Assembly (NCBI GenBank): GCA_023376005.1
Contig: CM042157.1
Span: 56,856,721-56,920,720 of the forward strand
Origin: Doryteuthis pealeii
Lineage: Eukaryota; Mollusca; Cephalopoda; Myopsida; Loliginidae
Length of the DNA stretch: 64,000 nt
Direction of reading: 5' to 3'
Shown: positions 34,330 to 45,324 of the stretch, piece by piece
Numbering within the stretch: the first letter of the stretch is position 1
Layout: the number at the start of each line of letters is the position of its first letter
Made by a program: the position numbers and the translations under genes
Notes under the pieces: model-generated
The model's input: the letters and a program-made list of their open reading frames with translations, nothing else
Database searches by the model: none
What the model was told of the DNA's origin: nothing

Positions 34330-34506
34330 GTGATTATTTGCCTAATAACTTCAGACGTTTTTTTTTTCTTTTTTCTTTTAGAATACATTAAATGAATTCA
34401 ATAAAACATATCAAGCATACTTAGAATTGTAACTTTTTGTTTTAATATTTAAATTGATCCCTTAAAATTAAATGTTAATTATTAAAGTTTATGTGATTTG
34501 CTTAAT

Positions 34507-34512
<6 letters not shown>
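34330..34512 (+). mobile_element. Two Tc1-type 3' terminal sequences in tandem
   Basis: TTATTTGCCTAATAACTTCA and a similar TTTGCTTAATAACTTGAG, each preceded by GTGA, are about 155 bases apart. They fit the terminal repeats of Tc1-like elements. The matching 5' terminus was not found. Confidence 0.45.
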
Positions 34513-34555
<43 letters not shown>

Positions 34556-34612
34556 GAGAGAGTGAGAGAGAGAGAGAGAGAGAGAGTGTGTGTGTGTGTG
34601 TGTGTGTGTGCT
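34511..34612. repeat. (GA)n(GT)n compound microsatellite
   Basis: About 75 bases of GA, with rare GT steps, lead into a GT run. Confidence 0.95.
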
Positions 34613-34839
34613 TGTGTACTTTAATTTATCAGAAATAAATATATTTTGGCTATATTATACCAAATATGATTTCATAATGGACAAGAATTACATATTAGGT
34701 CTATGTAAATTCCTTTTAACATTTATTCTATTAAAAATGCCAGTTCATAGATACACCTATACCTGCAATTTAAAAAAAAAAAGAACTGTTTTGATAAATC
34801 CTGTGCATATCCCAGTGTCCCATATTACATATTTATTTA

Positions 34840-34925
34840 CATATACATATTCATACATTTACATACACATATTCATACATTTACATACACATATTCATAC
34901 ATTTACATATACATTTACATGTACA
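34840..34925. repeat. Short tandem of TTTACATACACATATTCATACA
   Basis: Units of about 22 bases repeat three to four times in the region 34835-34925. Confidence 0.8.
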
Positions 34926-35821
34926 CTTAATTTTCATGATTTTTTTTGTTTAATTTCTAGTGTATATCTGTATGTGTGAATGTATTTTTCAATTTCATCG
35001 GTTTTTTTTTGTTTTTTTTTTTGGGGGGGGGGCCCCAAAATTTGTTACTTGTGATTTAACTTTGATATTTATTTTACAATTTGTTTTCAGTTTATTAATT
35101 TATTTTTTGCTTGTGCAGATAAATTAGGATATCTCAAATACCACATACTATATATATATATATATATATATATATTTCACTTGCTTGTTACCTATGGACC
35201 CATTTTGATGAAACTTGGTATTTCAACTAAAGGAGTGTTTTTGTTTGTTTGTATTTTTTCATGTTTTTGTATTGTTGGCAGTGGGGTAGAAGTAAAATAC
35301 GAAAAAAATAATTTCTTCAAATTTCCCCCAAATAAAAATGTCAACTCCAAGAAAAAAAGGCCTGTGACACTAATATCTCTAAGAAACAGACAACTACAGC
35401 TACAATCACCATCAGCCGAGCAGTAGCAGAGGCACCAGCTTTTTATTCACACAAAAAAAGAAGAAAGGTTGGTGACATAAGGTCTGAGAAGGTTACATTG
35501 TTATTCAAAGTTTACTCAAGTGTGACCTGTTCCTACCAAAGACCTTACACCATTAAAGCAAGCCCCACACTTAAGATTCTCCTTTACAACTGAGTACGCA
35601 AATTGGCCTAACATGAAACATTCCAACACATTCAATATAACAAACTAGTTTGCTTTAGGGGAAAATTTATGAATGGACACAAACATATAAAGGAAAAGAG
35701 AAATTGGCAGGGGGTAAAGACTCAGTGGCTGAATGGGGTGAGGATAGGTACATTTAGAGACAAGGGGAAAGAAAAAAAAAAAAAAAAAAATCAACAAGTC
35801 TAATAACATCTATAATAAGGT

Positions 35822-36110
35822 GTTTGTGGTGTAATGGTTATTGTCAGTGGGAATGGATACAGATGAACGAGTTCAAATCCTGGATGAAGCTGTTTGCATT
35901 TCACATAGCACTAATACCTTGGGGAAAGATATACCTCCAACAATTCTCCCTTCAGCTATGTGTAAATAGTAGGGCAGACTGGCCTCTTTAATCTTGGTAT
36001 GGCAACCGGTCTATGAGATGGAAAATTCTGAATTCAAACCTGTTAAACTCTGTTTAAAAAATTGATTTATGTTTCATCCTACTTGTGCAGAGGAGTTGGT
36101 AAATACATAT
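35822..36110 (+). mobile_element. SINE-B, near full length
   Basis: The head has TTTGTGGTGTAATGGTTATT (box A) and CGAGTTCAAATCCTGG (box B). The centre has CACTAATACCTTGGGGAAAG and the 3' end has CAGAGGAGTTGGTAAATACA. Divergence from the copies at 13262 and 39345 is moderate. Confidence 0.88.
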
Positions 36111-36179
36111 ACTAGATACAGTTTCGTGTCATACTCGGGTCTCCTCCTCTTTTTGGAAGGGTCTTCCTAGATAAATCAT

Positions 36180-36345
36180 TAGAATGCTTGGATAGACAAA
36201 GAGTGAAAGTAGTCTGCACCAATAGATTTACAAGGAACACCTGAAGAATGCAAGAGCGCACATCAGCTGAAACGTTGTGTATATAAAAATAAAGTTGAGG
36301 ACAACAGTCCGAAAAATATAATAAATGCAAATGAAACCTTTTGAT
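36180..36345 (+). mobile_element. Penelope-like 3' tail with hammerhead-like core
   Basis: ACAC (36237-36240), CTGAAGA (36241-36247), an imperfect stem region, GAAA (36269-36272), CGTT and GTGT (36277-36280) occur in hammerhead order. AATAAAGTTGAGGACAACAG TCCG follows, a tail shared with the copies at 6320, 44475 and 45325. ACAC pairs with GTGT as stem I. A SINE-E copy interrupts the downstream part. Confidence 0.55.
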
Positions 36346-36359
36346 TTATTCTTTTTACT

Positions 36360-36540
36360 TGAACCTTTTATTCAATCCACAGGGGTAGACTGTTCTCATT
36401 CTGTTAACCATGACTGGGTACAAGTGTTAAGCTGTGTTAATTATTTTATGTCACTATTGCCTTGGCCAGGATTGAAACTGCAGCCCAGAGATTACTGTCA
36501 CTTAGAACTGTATTAACACCTATATTCATTGTACCATGTA
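36360..36540 (-). mobile_element. SINE-E, inverted
   Basis: On the minus strand TGGTACAATGAATATAGGTG, AATACAGTTCTAAGTGACAG and GCAGTTTCAATCCTGGCC form a tRNA-like head. TTAACACTTGTACCCAGTCA and CAGAATGAGAACAGTCTACC follow. It parallels 6597-6735 and is embedded in a Penelope-like repeat. Confidence 0.7.
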
Positions 36541-36839
36541 ATACAAATTATCAAGCTTCATCTCAAAAATTCCGAGAAATAGTAAAATAAAAGTTATAAA
36601 CCTAAAAATTTTGGCAAAATATATTACAATATTTCCACACAGCAGGAAACTGGCACTGGGTCAGACAAGGACAGCATCATATGGAAGAGGAGAAAAACAG
36701 TATGTAAAATGGGGGAGAGCATTTTCTAGGCAGAACTGTGTATAGAGAGGTCAGGATACTCTGTGTGAGTGTGTGTGTGAATGTGTGTGTGAGAGCAACA
36801 TAGTCAGGAGTATTTCTTTGAATTTTTGAGATGAGGCTT

Positions 36840-36935
36840 GATAATTAGTATTATTTGGATTATTCGAACTGTTGTATACAGAGAACAATAAAGATAAGGA
36901 CAATAGTCCGAATAATCCAAATAATACTAATAGTC
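36840..36935. repeat. Hairpin made of two opposed Penelope-like tails
   Basis: ATTAGTATTATTTGGATTAT (left) and ATAATCCAAATAATACTAAT (right) are exact inverted copies, and TCGAACTGTTGT/ACAATAGTCCGA extend the pairing with two mismatches. The loop contains AATAAAGATAAGG. Confidence 0.85.
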
Positions 36936-37296
36936 AGGACTGATTTATTTCAATTATATCAAGTCAGGAAAGTTAACTCCCATTGCCCTGAAGGAAAGTT
37001 AATCAGCATGACATTCCAAAAGCCCAATAGGTTATATATATATGCACACACACACACACACACGATAAAATATAATTCCTTTTTTTTTTTTTTTGCCTTT
37101 TACTTTTCTCAAAATTTCAGACAATTAATATTCTTCTCATCTTTTAATCTATTGTATCTCTAAGAAATATGGCACATATTTTGAATATCCTCACTTGTAC
37201 CAATCACATCAGAATTTTCTAAAAGGAAACTTCCTCTCACGTTATTTCAAAAAACATCAGTCACTGTTCAGACAACACTTTTTCCATCCTAATTTC

Positions 37297-37336
37297 CTGA
37301 TGAAGGTTTGATAAAAACTGAAACGTTTTACTGATA
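37297..37336 (+). ncRNA. Weak hammerhead-like motif
   Basis: CTGATGA is followed by an AGGTTT/AAAACT imperfect stem, GAA, palindromic ACGT and T. The would-be stem I arms do not pair well, so this is probably decayed. Confidence 0.2.
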
Positions 37337-37487
37337 ACTTCACCATCGAGAATAAATTTATCTTTTTAAGAATACTTTTTCTATTTTCTCTCTCTTTTTA
37401 TATATATTATTTTTAATTAAGATTAAAAAATAATTAATTAAAAATGATATGCAGACACACACACACACTTATATAAACACACCTCTT

Positions 37488-37489
<2 letters not shown>

Positions 37490-37530
<41 letters not shown>

Positions 37531-37614
37531 GAGTCATATAATATAACTCCGACTTAATCAGTTAATTATTTTATCGACAGTTAAAGTTGTGACTAACACA
37601 ATATTTTATATTCC

Positions 37615-37648
<34 letters not shown>

Positions 37649-37880
37649 TAGACACACACACATTTATACATATATATGCACATATACAAGCATATTTATA
37701 TAAACACACATTATTTTCACACACACATATATATATATATACGCACGCACACAAAGCAGAGTCAATAATTGTTTTCTAGTATTATTATACCAAAAAGTAC
37801 AGATAATTATTGATTCACATATATGTGTGTGTGTGTGTATGTGTGTGTATATATGTATAAATAAACACACACACACAACA
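37490..37880. repeat. Cluster of AT and CA/TG microsatellites
   Basis: AT runs lie at about 37496-37520 and 37618-37645, with CA/TA and TG runs to 37876. The minus-strand open frame is low-complexity. Confidence 0.85.
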
Positions 37881-38567
37881 AACCCTTTATATAATCATTG
37901 ATATCACAAGTAGGATTTAAATAGATCAAATCTTTTATTTATTCTAATAATTACATATATAGTTACAGTGACACAGCAAATTCAGAATGAAGAATGAGAG
38001 AATTATACAATAATTACAGTAGTATTTTAACATAGATTATATTTGAAACACACCCACCCACACACATATGTGGGTGGGTGGATGTCTATCTAAGAGAGAT
38101 GATGATGAACTCTCTTGTTGCTTTCAGCATATGAAGTTTAATTAGTTAATTTTTATTATTGTTATTATTATTACTATTATGCTTGTATGTGACACTAGTT
38201 GACTTACACACCAAGCGACACTGAACATATTTAGCATAATGACTTGGAACAGACATTTCTCTGGATTTTACATACATTCTTTTCTCTTTAAGATCTTTAA
38301 AGCTGTCTTTTTTTCTTTTTCTTCTTTTAAATGAGCAATGCCATTATGATAAATAGATCTCCATTTTTTTACACTTATTTTTGGGAGTTTTTTTTTATTT
38401 ATTTGTTTTTTTATTTTTTTTATATTTTTTATTGTCCCCCCCCCCTCAAGTGTTGTAGAAAGCCAAATGATTTGAGCAGCATCAGTCGGCTACAGATTGC
38501 ATTTTAACAAGTTCCTGCATTGAAGCAAATGTCTGTATTACACTTTGCATACCATCCATTGATCATC

Positions 38568-38620
38568 CATCCATGGCTATCCTGGTGTCATTCATTCTCA
38601 TAATATGACCAAGTCCATCC
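38568..38620 (-). pseudogene. Possible LINE C-terminal scrap
   Basis: The minus strand reads LGHIMRMNDTRIA, which resembles the GHxxRMxDxRI motif near the C-terminus of many LINE reverse transcriptases. It is only 13 residues and sits just outside the TA-flanked element. Confidence 0.3.
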
Positions 38621-38628
38621 ATGGCCTA

Positions 38629-39191
38629 CTAGTATTATACGGCCCCATATGATACAGTAAGAGGCAAAAAATAACAGGCCGATTATATTTTAACTCATTC
38701 TGGGTCGCTTATAAACTTGACGCAGAAAGGAAGGTAACTTTAAAATTTAACAGAAAATAATAAAATAATACCGCTAGAATTTATTAGTCATTATTTTAAT
38801 TTAATTTTAATTCTTTTCAAAATTAAAATACGTTATTTATACTTTGTCTTTCACTAATTTACGAATTATAAACGGCTGTGATTTACCTTGTTTTTATGTT
38901 TTTCCATCACGTATACGATCTGTTTTGCCTAAGACGCTAGTTTGGTAAAATTACTAACGCATAACTTTTTGCATTTAAATATTGATTTTTTTTAAGTTTT
39001 TTCGCGATAATTTGTTTACAAAAATGGTTAATCTTTTCATATTACATTTCTGAAGAAAAAAAAAGAAAACAGTTTGTGTATTTTTGTATACTTTTAACAT
39101 TTTCCAGCCTAAACCTACAGATTGACTATTAGGCCAATCGGCCTGTTATTTTTTGCCTCTTAATGTATCATGTGGGGCCGTATAATATTAG
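38629..39191. mobile_element. 563-bp TA-flanked DNA transposon, non-autonomous
   Basis: Terminal inverted repeats of 56 bases (38629-38684 and 39136-39191) differ at three positions. They contain TATTATACGGCCCCA and GAGGCAAAAAATAACAGGCC. TA flanks both ends (38627-38628 and 39192-39193), the target duplication of Tc1/mariner elements. The interior is AT-rich without a transposase frame. The length of the inverted repeats and the close match suggest a fairly young copy. Confidence 0.88.
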
Positions 39192-39344
39192 TAGGCTGTG
39201 GTCCATCAAGAAGTTTCAATTCTTTCAATATAAAATTTTGTGAAGAGATCATAACTGGAAACTTTCTTCTAACCTTTTTATCAAAATATGGAGATTAGTC
39301 AACATTTATGGAAGGTGTCAGGATGATTTATATGTATTTACCCA

Positions 39345-39630
39345 AAGCGCGTGGTGTAATGGTTAAAGTCATGGGAAATGGACTCGTCGCCACGAGTTCA
39401 AATCCTGGACGCGGTAAATGCATTTTCACTTAGCACTAATACCCTTGGGAAAGGTATGAATCCAATTCTCCCTCCAGCTATGGGTAAATAGCAGGGCAGA
39501 CCGGGCTCTTTAACCTTGGTTAGGCAACCGGTCTAGGAGAAGGAAAACTCTGAATTCAAACCTGTTGAACTCCACTTAATAAATTGACCTTGTGTCACAT
39601 CCTGCTCGTGCGGAGGGGTTGGTAAATATA
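39345..39630 (+). mobile_element. SINE-B, complete, with 16-bp target duplication
   Basis: Box A GTGGTGTAATGGTTAAAG, box B CGAGTTCAAATCCTGG, the centre CCCTTGGGAAAGGTATGAAT and the 3' end GGAGGGGTTGGTAAATATA are intact. Flanks TATATGTATTTACCCA at 39329-39344 and 39631-39646 are identical. Length is 286 bases. It inserted into the tail of an older inverted SINE-B fragment (39641-39700). Confidence 0.95.
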
Positions 39631-39640
39631 TATATGTATT

Positions 39641-39702
39641 TACCCAACCCCTCCACACAAATAGGATATGACATGGTCAACTTATAAATTGAATTCAATC
39701 CT
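39641..39702 (-). mobile_element. SINE-B 3' fragment, inverted
   Basis: On the minus strand TTGACCATGTCATATCCTAT and GTGTGGAGGGGTTGGGTAAA are the SINE-B 3' end. It is older than the SINE-B that entered its tail. Confidence 0.7.
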
Positions 39703-39902
39703 CACTAGGTACTTTATATTTGTGACTTTTTAAAAACTTTTTAAACTCATTCATAACAAGTAAATCATTAGACAGTTTGTTTTGAGAAAAAGCAATATTA
39801 GACACGTGCATTTTTTGTTTGTTTTTGTTGAGGTTTTTTTTGCTTTTTTTTTTTTTTTTTTTTGGGGGGTCTGTTTTTTTGTTTTGTTTTATTCAAACAT
39901 AA

Positions 39903-40330
39903 GTATTGAATGAATGAGGCAGTTAGGTGGAGTAATACCTTATAGGTAAGTCTTCACTCTTGTTAAAGCGTTTTATAGTTTGTATATAAAAATTAAATAT
40001 TGATTGGTTGATCGTTTTACGCCATATCGACCCTTTCAGGTTATTTAATGCCAAATCAAGTCACTTTGATAAACAAAGGACTTGCTTATTTAAGTACTAA
40101 ACCGGCCCATTACTGTTTCACTTCGGTGATCTAGTGGGAACCAGTGGTTTCTGCATGACTTGACTGTAATATTAAATATTGATTAAAAATGTTGTGGGGA
40201 TGTGGGGGCGCACCCCCTCCCATTTAAGCATATGTATTGAATAAACAACCAAGGCAGTTAGGCAGAATAATACCATATAGGTAAGTTTTCGCTCCAGTTA
40301 AAGCGTTTTATAATTTGTAAATTAAATATT
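39903..40330. repeat. Direct repeat split by SINE-5S
   Basis: GGCAGTTAGG(T/C)(G/A)GA and TTAAAGCGTTTTATA(G/A)TTTGTA occur near 39918-39985 and again near 40253-40320. Removing the SINE and one target copy gives a period of about 156 bases, so a tandem duplication preceded the SINE. Confidence 0.7.
40006..40170 (-). mobile_element. SINE-5S, complete, with 14-bp target duplication
   Basis: On the minus strand the head holds CCACTGGTTCCCACTAGATC, ACCGAAGTGAAACAGTAATG and GGCCGGTTTAGTACTTAAAT. These align with eukaryotic 5S rRNA around CCGGTTCTCGTCTGATCACC, GAAGTTAAGCAACG and GGTTAGTACTTGGATGGG. A short body with TCAAAGTGACTTGATTTGGC leads to the tail GAAAGGGTCGATATGGCGTA. Identical flanks ATTAAATATTGATT at 39992-40005 and 40171-40184 prove retroposition. 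SINEs with 5S heads are called SINE3. Confidence 0.85.
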
Positions 40331-40335
40331 GAATA

Positions 40336-40339
40336 AAGA

Positions 40340-40379
<40 letters not shown>

Positions 40380-40380
40380 T
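40336..40380. repeat. (ATT)n microsatellite
   Basis: This is a trinucleotide run of about 40 bases. Similar runs are at 52910-52936 and 57108-57133. Confidence 0.93.
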
Positions 40381-40384
40381 AATA

Positions 40385-40500
40385 CACCTGTTCCTAAATC
40401 TTCCATCCATTATCATCCTGCAACACTCTCTGGTTAAAAATGAGACCATCCAAAGTGTTCAAAATGCAAAAATATAAATCCAGATTATCTGGTGTCACTT
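40385..40500 (+). repeat. Repeat E, copy 1
   Basis: CTCTGGTTAAAAATGAGACC, AAAATGCAAAAATATAAATC and GATTATCTGGTGT match 50035-50150 in reverse. The family is unidentified. Confidence 0.7.
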
Positions 40501-41639
40501 AATCGCAGCTTTCTTATTTGTCCCATTTTATTTGACACGATTTTAAAAATAAAACATTCCAAATGTTCTTGCATTGCTTAAATGACCAACGTAAAGTTAA
40601 AATGAATTGAAAAAAAAGTTACGTGTTTGTTTTATTTGTAATATTGAATTTTTGAATTATGAAATATATTTTGGCAATTTTAATCTTATGCAATCTCGAC
40701 TCCTGCCTTAATTTACGCTATGTTTTAGCGAGCCAGCATCAGGCAAATTTCCCGCCAAACTTAACATTTTCCAAGTCATGTTTTTGTCGGCAAATTAATG
40801 TAGATATTTTAAACGCCTCCCATCCAGATTTTTATTGGCAAATCAAAATAAATGTTTTACAACAATCAACTTTTAAGAAAGAACGAGAGAGAGTTAAATC
40901 AAGATTATTATACTTTTTACATATTGAACTATTCCGCAATAGCTCTTAAGTAAAAATCAAACGTAATAACTAAATTATCATACTATGGTATATCCACAGG
41001 TCCTGCTAGTTATCATTATTATAAAAAATCTTCTCAAATAAAAAACAAAGAACATTTGATTGACAGTTCCTTCCATCATTTGCTAAAACTGCAAATATTT
41101 TTATTCCTAACAAAATATCCAATACTCTAATTGCTCATTACTCGAAATGCAATTATTTCTTAATAGTTCATTTTCAATGTTAAATAAAAATGATTTTCTT
41201 TTCTTCTTAAGAGAAAAGAAATTTAATCTCAACAATGTTAAAGCAAGCAGAAACTAAGAAGAGTGTGTGTAACAAAAAATTTAATAATGTCAAGTTTTTT
41301 TTTGTTGTTTTTTTCCATTCATTTGTATTTTTTTTCTTCTTTGCAACAAGCACTTAATTTTAGTAAATCAAGAAACTAATTAATTCTTGAAGCACAAATC
41401 AAGATCAATTAAAACGAACAACTGTTTTAACAACAAAAAGAAAAATAAGAAGAAAAATAAGAAGAAAAAAAGAAGAAAAAAAAACAAGAATAAGAAATGC
41501 AATATGATCAAATCTCATGCACTTTACTCATAACAATTTATATATTTCAGAGTACATAGAATTACCAATAACAAATTAAACAACATAAATATGATTTACT
41601 TAAATACAGACATTATATATTATTGGATGTACAAATAGA

Positions 41640-41831
41640 CACTGAAAATATTAATGTGTGTGTGTGTGTGTGTGTAACACATATGCACAAACACACATGT
41701 ATCTAGAATTTTGTTTTCTCTCTCTCAACACACACACCTAAAAACGTGCATGTACATCTAAATAATGCATGCACACACCTAAATAACATGTGTACACATG
41801 TATATCTTAATAATGTTCACACACACACACA

Positions 41832-41886
<55 letters not shown>

Positions 41887-42245
41887 ATACATGCACATAA
41901 AAAGGTATATAAAACACCCATGACAAAATATCTAAATACAAACACACACAAATAACAAACATACATACATACATACATGTACATATCTAAATAACATACA
42001 CATACTACGCACACACACACATACACATACACACACACAACATACACATACACACATACATAACATACATACACACACACATACATACACACACACACAC
42101 ACATACATACATACACACACACACCATAACATACATACACACACACACTAAATAACATACATACACACATACATACACACACACATAACATACATACAAC
42201 ATACATACATACACACATATATACACACATATCTGAGTAACATAC
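41640..42245. repeat. Long CA/TG microsatellite complex
   Basis: A TG run at 41655-41675 and a 60-base TG run at 41825-41884 are followed by about 300 bases of CA with regular CATA steps (41940-42240). The 152-residue minus-strand frame (C/V/Y/M only) is an artefact. Confidence 0.95.
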
Positions 42246-42727
42246 GCATACACATACCAAATATACTAATCTCATAGTTTAACCCAAGTCATTAGATTAC
42301 AGAATTCATTTTAAAATTAAGGACTGTCCCTAGTATTTACTCATCTAAAGGCAAATGGCAATTTTTTTTATATAAAAATTACATCTTCAAAATTCAACCG
42401 ATAAAAAAGTATATATGAAGAGTGTTGTCCATGCACATACACACATTAGATATTCATATTCAAATAATATAATTAGATACACAGATATTTAGGATATTCC
42501 TCAATTCATACTAAAGTAGGGATAAAATAACTATATGTTCATCTCTTCACAAACAGTTGTATACAAATAGATACAGATATGCATTATGCATGTATGTATT
42601 TGTACACAATGATTATATGAATAATTTATAATTGTGTGTATGTATGTGAATATACACGCACATAAAAAGGCATATAAAAATACCTCATGACAAAATATGA
42701 TTCACATACATATATCAGGAATGTGGA

Positions 42728-42978
42728 AACACACTTAGCGTAATGGTTATCATAGTAGGAAATGTAATTAGCAACCTAAATTCAAAACCTGGATGAGGCT
42801 GTTTGCATTTTACTTCACACTAATGCTCTTGGGAAAGGCAGGATCTATCTCTTCACTCCCAGCTATACGTAAATAGTAGGGCAGCATGGGCTTTTTAGCC
42901 TAGTTTAGGCAACCTGTCTAGGAGAAGGAAAATTAAATTCCAACTAGCTTTACTAAACTTAAAAATTAACCTAGTGTC
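42728..42978 (+). mobile_element. SINE-B, diverged
   Basis: CACTTAGCGTAATGGTTATC (box A region), AATTCAAAACCTGGATGAGG (box B region), CTCTTGGGAAAGGCAGGAT and CCCAGCTATACGTAAATAG are recognisable. The 3' end is replaced by a CA run. Confidence 0.75.
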
Positions 42979-43011
42979 TCACACACACACACACACATCT
43001 AAATAACACAT

Positions 43012-43043
<32 letters not shown>

Positions 43044-43130
43044 CATATACACACACACACACAATATATATATACACACACACATACACACATATATACA
43101 CACACACACACACATATATATATATATCTA
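42979..43130. repeat. CA/AT compound microsatellite
   Basis: CA, AT, CA, AT and further mixed runs follow each other. Confidence 0.92.
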
Positions 43131-43856
43131 TTATACAATCAATCATCTAAATAAACATTAGCACTTCTTAACCCAACAAGTCACAGCCAAATAAAATATA
43201 CAAATATCTATCAAAATATAAAAAGAAAATACAAGTAGCATAATCAACAATTGTTTTTGTTTTGTTTTGTTATATTTTGTTTGGTTGTAATACATCATGA
43301 TTAAAATTAAATCTAGTTATTTTAATCATGCTAGCCCAGGAAAAAAAATTGGACGGATTACCATTTAATGTGGTGATTCAAACCAGTTTCTGACACTAGA
43401 ATAAAACCAATAAAAGCAATTTTTTTTTCTTTGTTTTTTTTTTTTTTTTTTTTCCGTGGAAGTGTATGTTGAGATACATTTATGTTGACCTCAAAAAGCA
43501 TGAATAAAATATATGCAGCAGCAGCAGCAGTAACCTGATTTAATGTACATGCATCTGTTTGTTAGAGTAATTACATTGTATTTTTTTTTTTTTTTTTTTG
43601 TTTTATTGCCTCACTTGTTCATAATTAGACTATTTTGCTGAGTTGGTCTGTAAGTCTGTCATGATCATCCAACAACTCCACAGTATTGATTTAACAATTA
43701 TTAACACTTTTAAAGTCAAGTGGAATGAAAGCTTTCTAAAGAAAAAGAAACAAAAAGGCCAGCAGGCACATCATAAGCCAATATTTAACACCAATTCATC
43801 GATACACAGATCAAAGCATCTTAAAGAAAAAGGTGAGACTTACATAAATAAAAAGC

Positions 43857-43935
43857 TGGTTTGGTTTAATTGTTTAACGGCATATCAACCTCTTATGGGC
43901 TATTTAATGCCAAAATTGGATTCATTTGTAAATAT
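43857..43935 (-). mobile_element. SINE-A-type tail fragment
   Basis: The plus strand reads GGTTTGGTTTAATTGTTTAA, CGGCATATCAACCTCT and GGGCTATTTAATGCCAAAAT. A very similar scrap with the same right flank is at 61752-61812. Confidence 0.65.
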
Positions 43936-44079
43936 TTGGCTATAATCATACTTTTTATGCATATCTATCCTTAATTGTGCAATGCAAACACCTTAAAGGA
44001 TCAAAGTGTAATACCAGTTCATTTAAATCCAGTGAATGTATATTGACACCCTTGTATAATAATAATAAATATAATAGAT

Positions 44080-44370
44080 GTGTGTGGTGTAATGGTTGTC
44101 ATTGAAGGATATGGACCCCATCTATATTGTGCAATATACATACACATTTTGACCGATATACCCTCCTGCCTTTTTCAGGTGTTCCTTGTAATCCACCTTT
44201 CACTCTGCTACAAGTGTCAAAACTTTGTCTATCCAAGCATAGCAATGATTCAAATCATTTGGAATAATTTGACTGTTGTGCAAACAAAGTGTTGAAGAAT
44301 TTATGATTTCATTTAAATAATGAAATTTTGCATGCCTATCAATTTGAGAAGCATCACAATCATTAAAAAA
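44080..44370 (-). mobile_element. SINE-B head scrap plus inverted Penelope-like repeat
   Basis: TGTGTGGTGTAATGGTTGTC at the left edge is a SINE-B box A. The rest, read on the minus strand, includes AGTCAAATTATTCC, AGGAACACCTGAAAAAGGC, a GTC-AAAATGTG end and ATATAGATGGGGTCC, a decayed copy of the tail at 44475. With the copy at 45325-45590 it forms an inverted pair about 1.2 kb apart. Confidence 0.55.
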
Positions 44371-44474
44371 AAAAAAAAAAAAAAAGAATTATATTATTTA
44401 TTGATGTTTCTTGTATAATTTGAAACATAAAATCCAAGTCTTGACACTTGTATCAGAGTGAGAACAGTCTGCCA

Positions 44475-44605
44475 CAATGGAACACCTGAAGAAGGCCGGA
44501 GGGTACATCAGCCAAAATGTTGTGTATATACATTCCACAATAAAGATGAGGACAAGAGACCAAAAAAGCAAAACAGTGCATATTATCAAGCCTCATTTAA
44601 AAATT
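44475..44605 (+). mobile_element. Penelope-like 3' tail with CpG-decayed hammerhead-like core
   Basis: ACAC (44482-44485), CTGAAGA, A, GGC ... GCC (44511-44513), AAAA, TGTT and GTGT (44522-44525) parallel the copy at 36237. GAAACG has become AAAATG, as expected from loss of two CpG sites. The tail AATAAAGATGAGGACAAGAG follows. Confidence 0.5.
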
Positions 44606-44704
44606 CAGACAAATAATTTTAACTTTTAGTAAATATAGTATATATTAATTGAATAAGAGGGGAAATAGAAAAGGGAAACCATCTAACCTTGTGGGATAAA
44701 GTTA

Positions 44705-45066
44705 AAATGGTACCATTATAGTATGTGTCCTACCTTTTGAATGTGGCCTACGAAATCATGTCTCTCTATAGTATGTGGACTACCATGAAAAGTATATTAT
44801 AAGGTTATAATAATAACTGCTAACCCTAACCCTATTTCAGAATTTTAGAATTAAATAGATCTCTGATTAATGTAAATTATGGATAAATTATTTTTTTAAT
44901 TATTCTTAAAACCTAATATAGTAATTACTATATACAGCTTATGACTGAATTGCATTTCTTGAAATTGAATATATGTGAAAAATGATTAGTTTCAATAAAT
45001 TGCCTACTACTTATATCTATAAATATACTCTTACTGAGGTAGGACACATTCAAACCGGCTAAGCCA
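44705..45066. mobile_element. Inverted-end element with telomere-like core
   Basis: The left end has TATAGTATGTGTCCTACC, TGAATGTGGCCTACG and TATAGTATGTGGACTACC. The right end, inverted, has TATAGTATGTGGCTTAGCC and TGAATGTGTCCTACC. CTAACCCTAACCCTA lies near 44820. This parallels the arrangement at 52436-52616. No coding frame is seen. Confidence 0.5.
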
Positions 45067-45324
45067 CATACTATAACAGAACCGTTAAAATAATAGAAAG
45101 AGAAAGATATTGGAAAAGATATCTCACAGAAGCAGTTGGGCTGTAGTGACCTCTTAAGTAGACCGAATATAGCGATAAACATAATATGGGAACCCATAAT
45201 TGAAAAGCCTAAATCAAATTGTTTTGGAAGTAAATTACTTTAAAAATAAAGATATAAAATAACTGATGCAATTGGATTTTAATATTGAGTTGTACACAGG
45301 AAATGCCAATAAACAATGCAATTT

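Noticed and set aside
38401..38450. Long T and C homopolymers as biological signals
   Set aside because: Such runs are common across the window and their lengths may be assembly artefacts.
40659..40949. 96-residue frame starting MKYILAILILCNLDSC, signal-peptide-like
   Set aside because: The hydrophobic start is plausible, but there is no family match, no visible exon structure and the region is AT-rich; one frame of this length is expected by chance.
41817..42275. 152-residue frame made of C, V, Y and M
   Set aside because: It is a translation of CA/CATA microsatellite.
44820..44834. Telomeric array or chromosome end
   Set aside because: Only two or three CCCTAA units occur, inside transposon-like elements; this is not a telomere.
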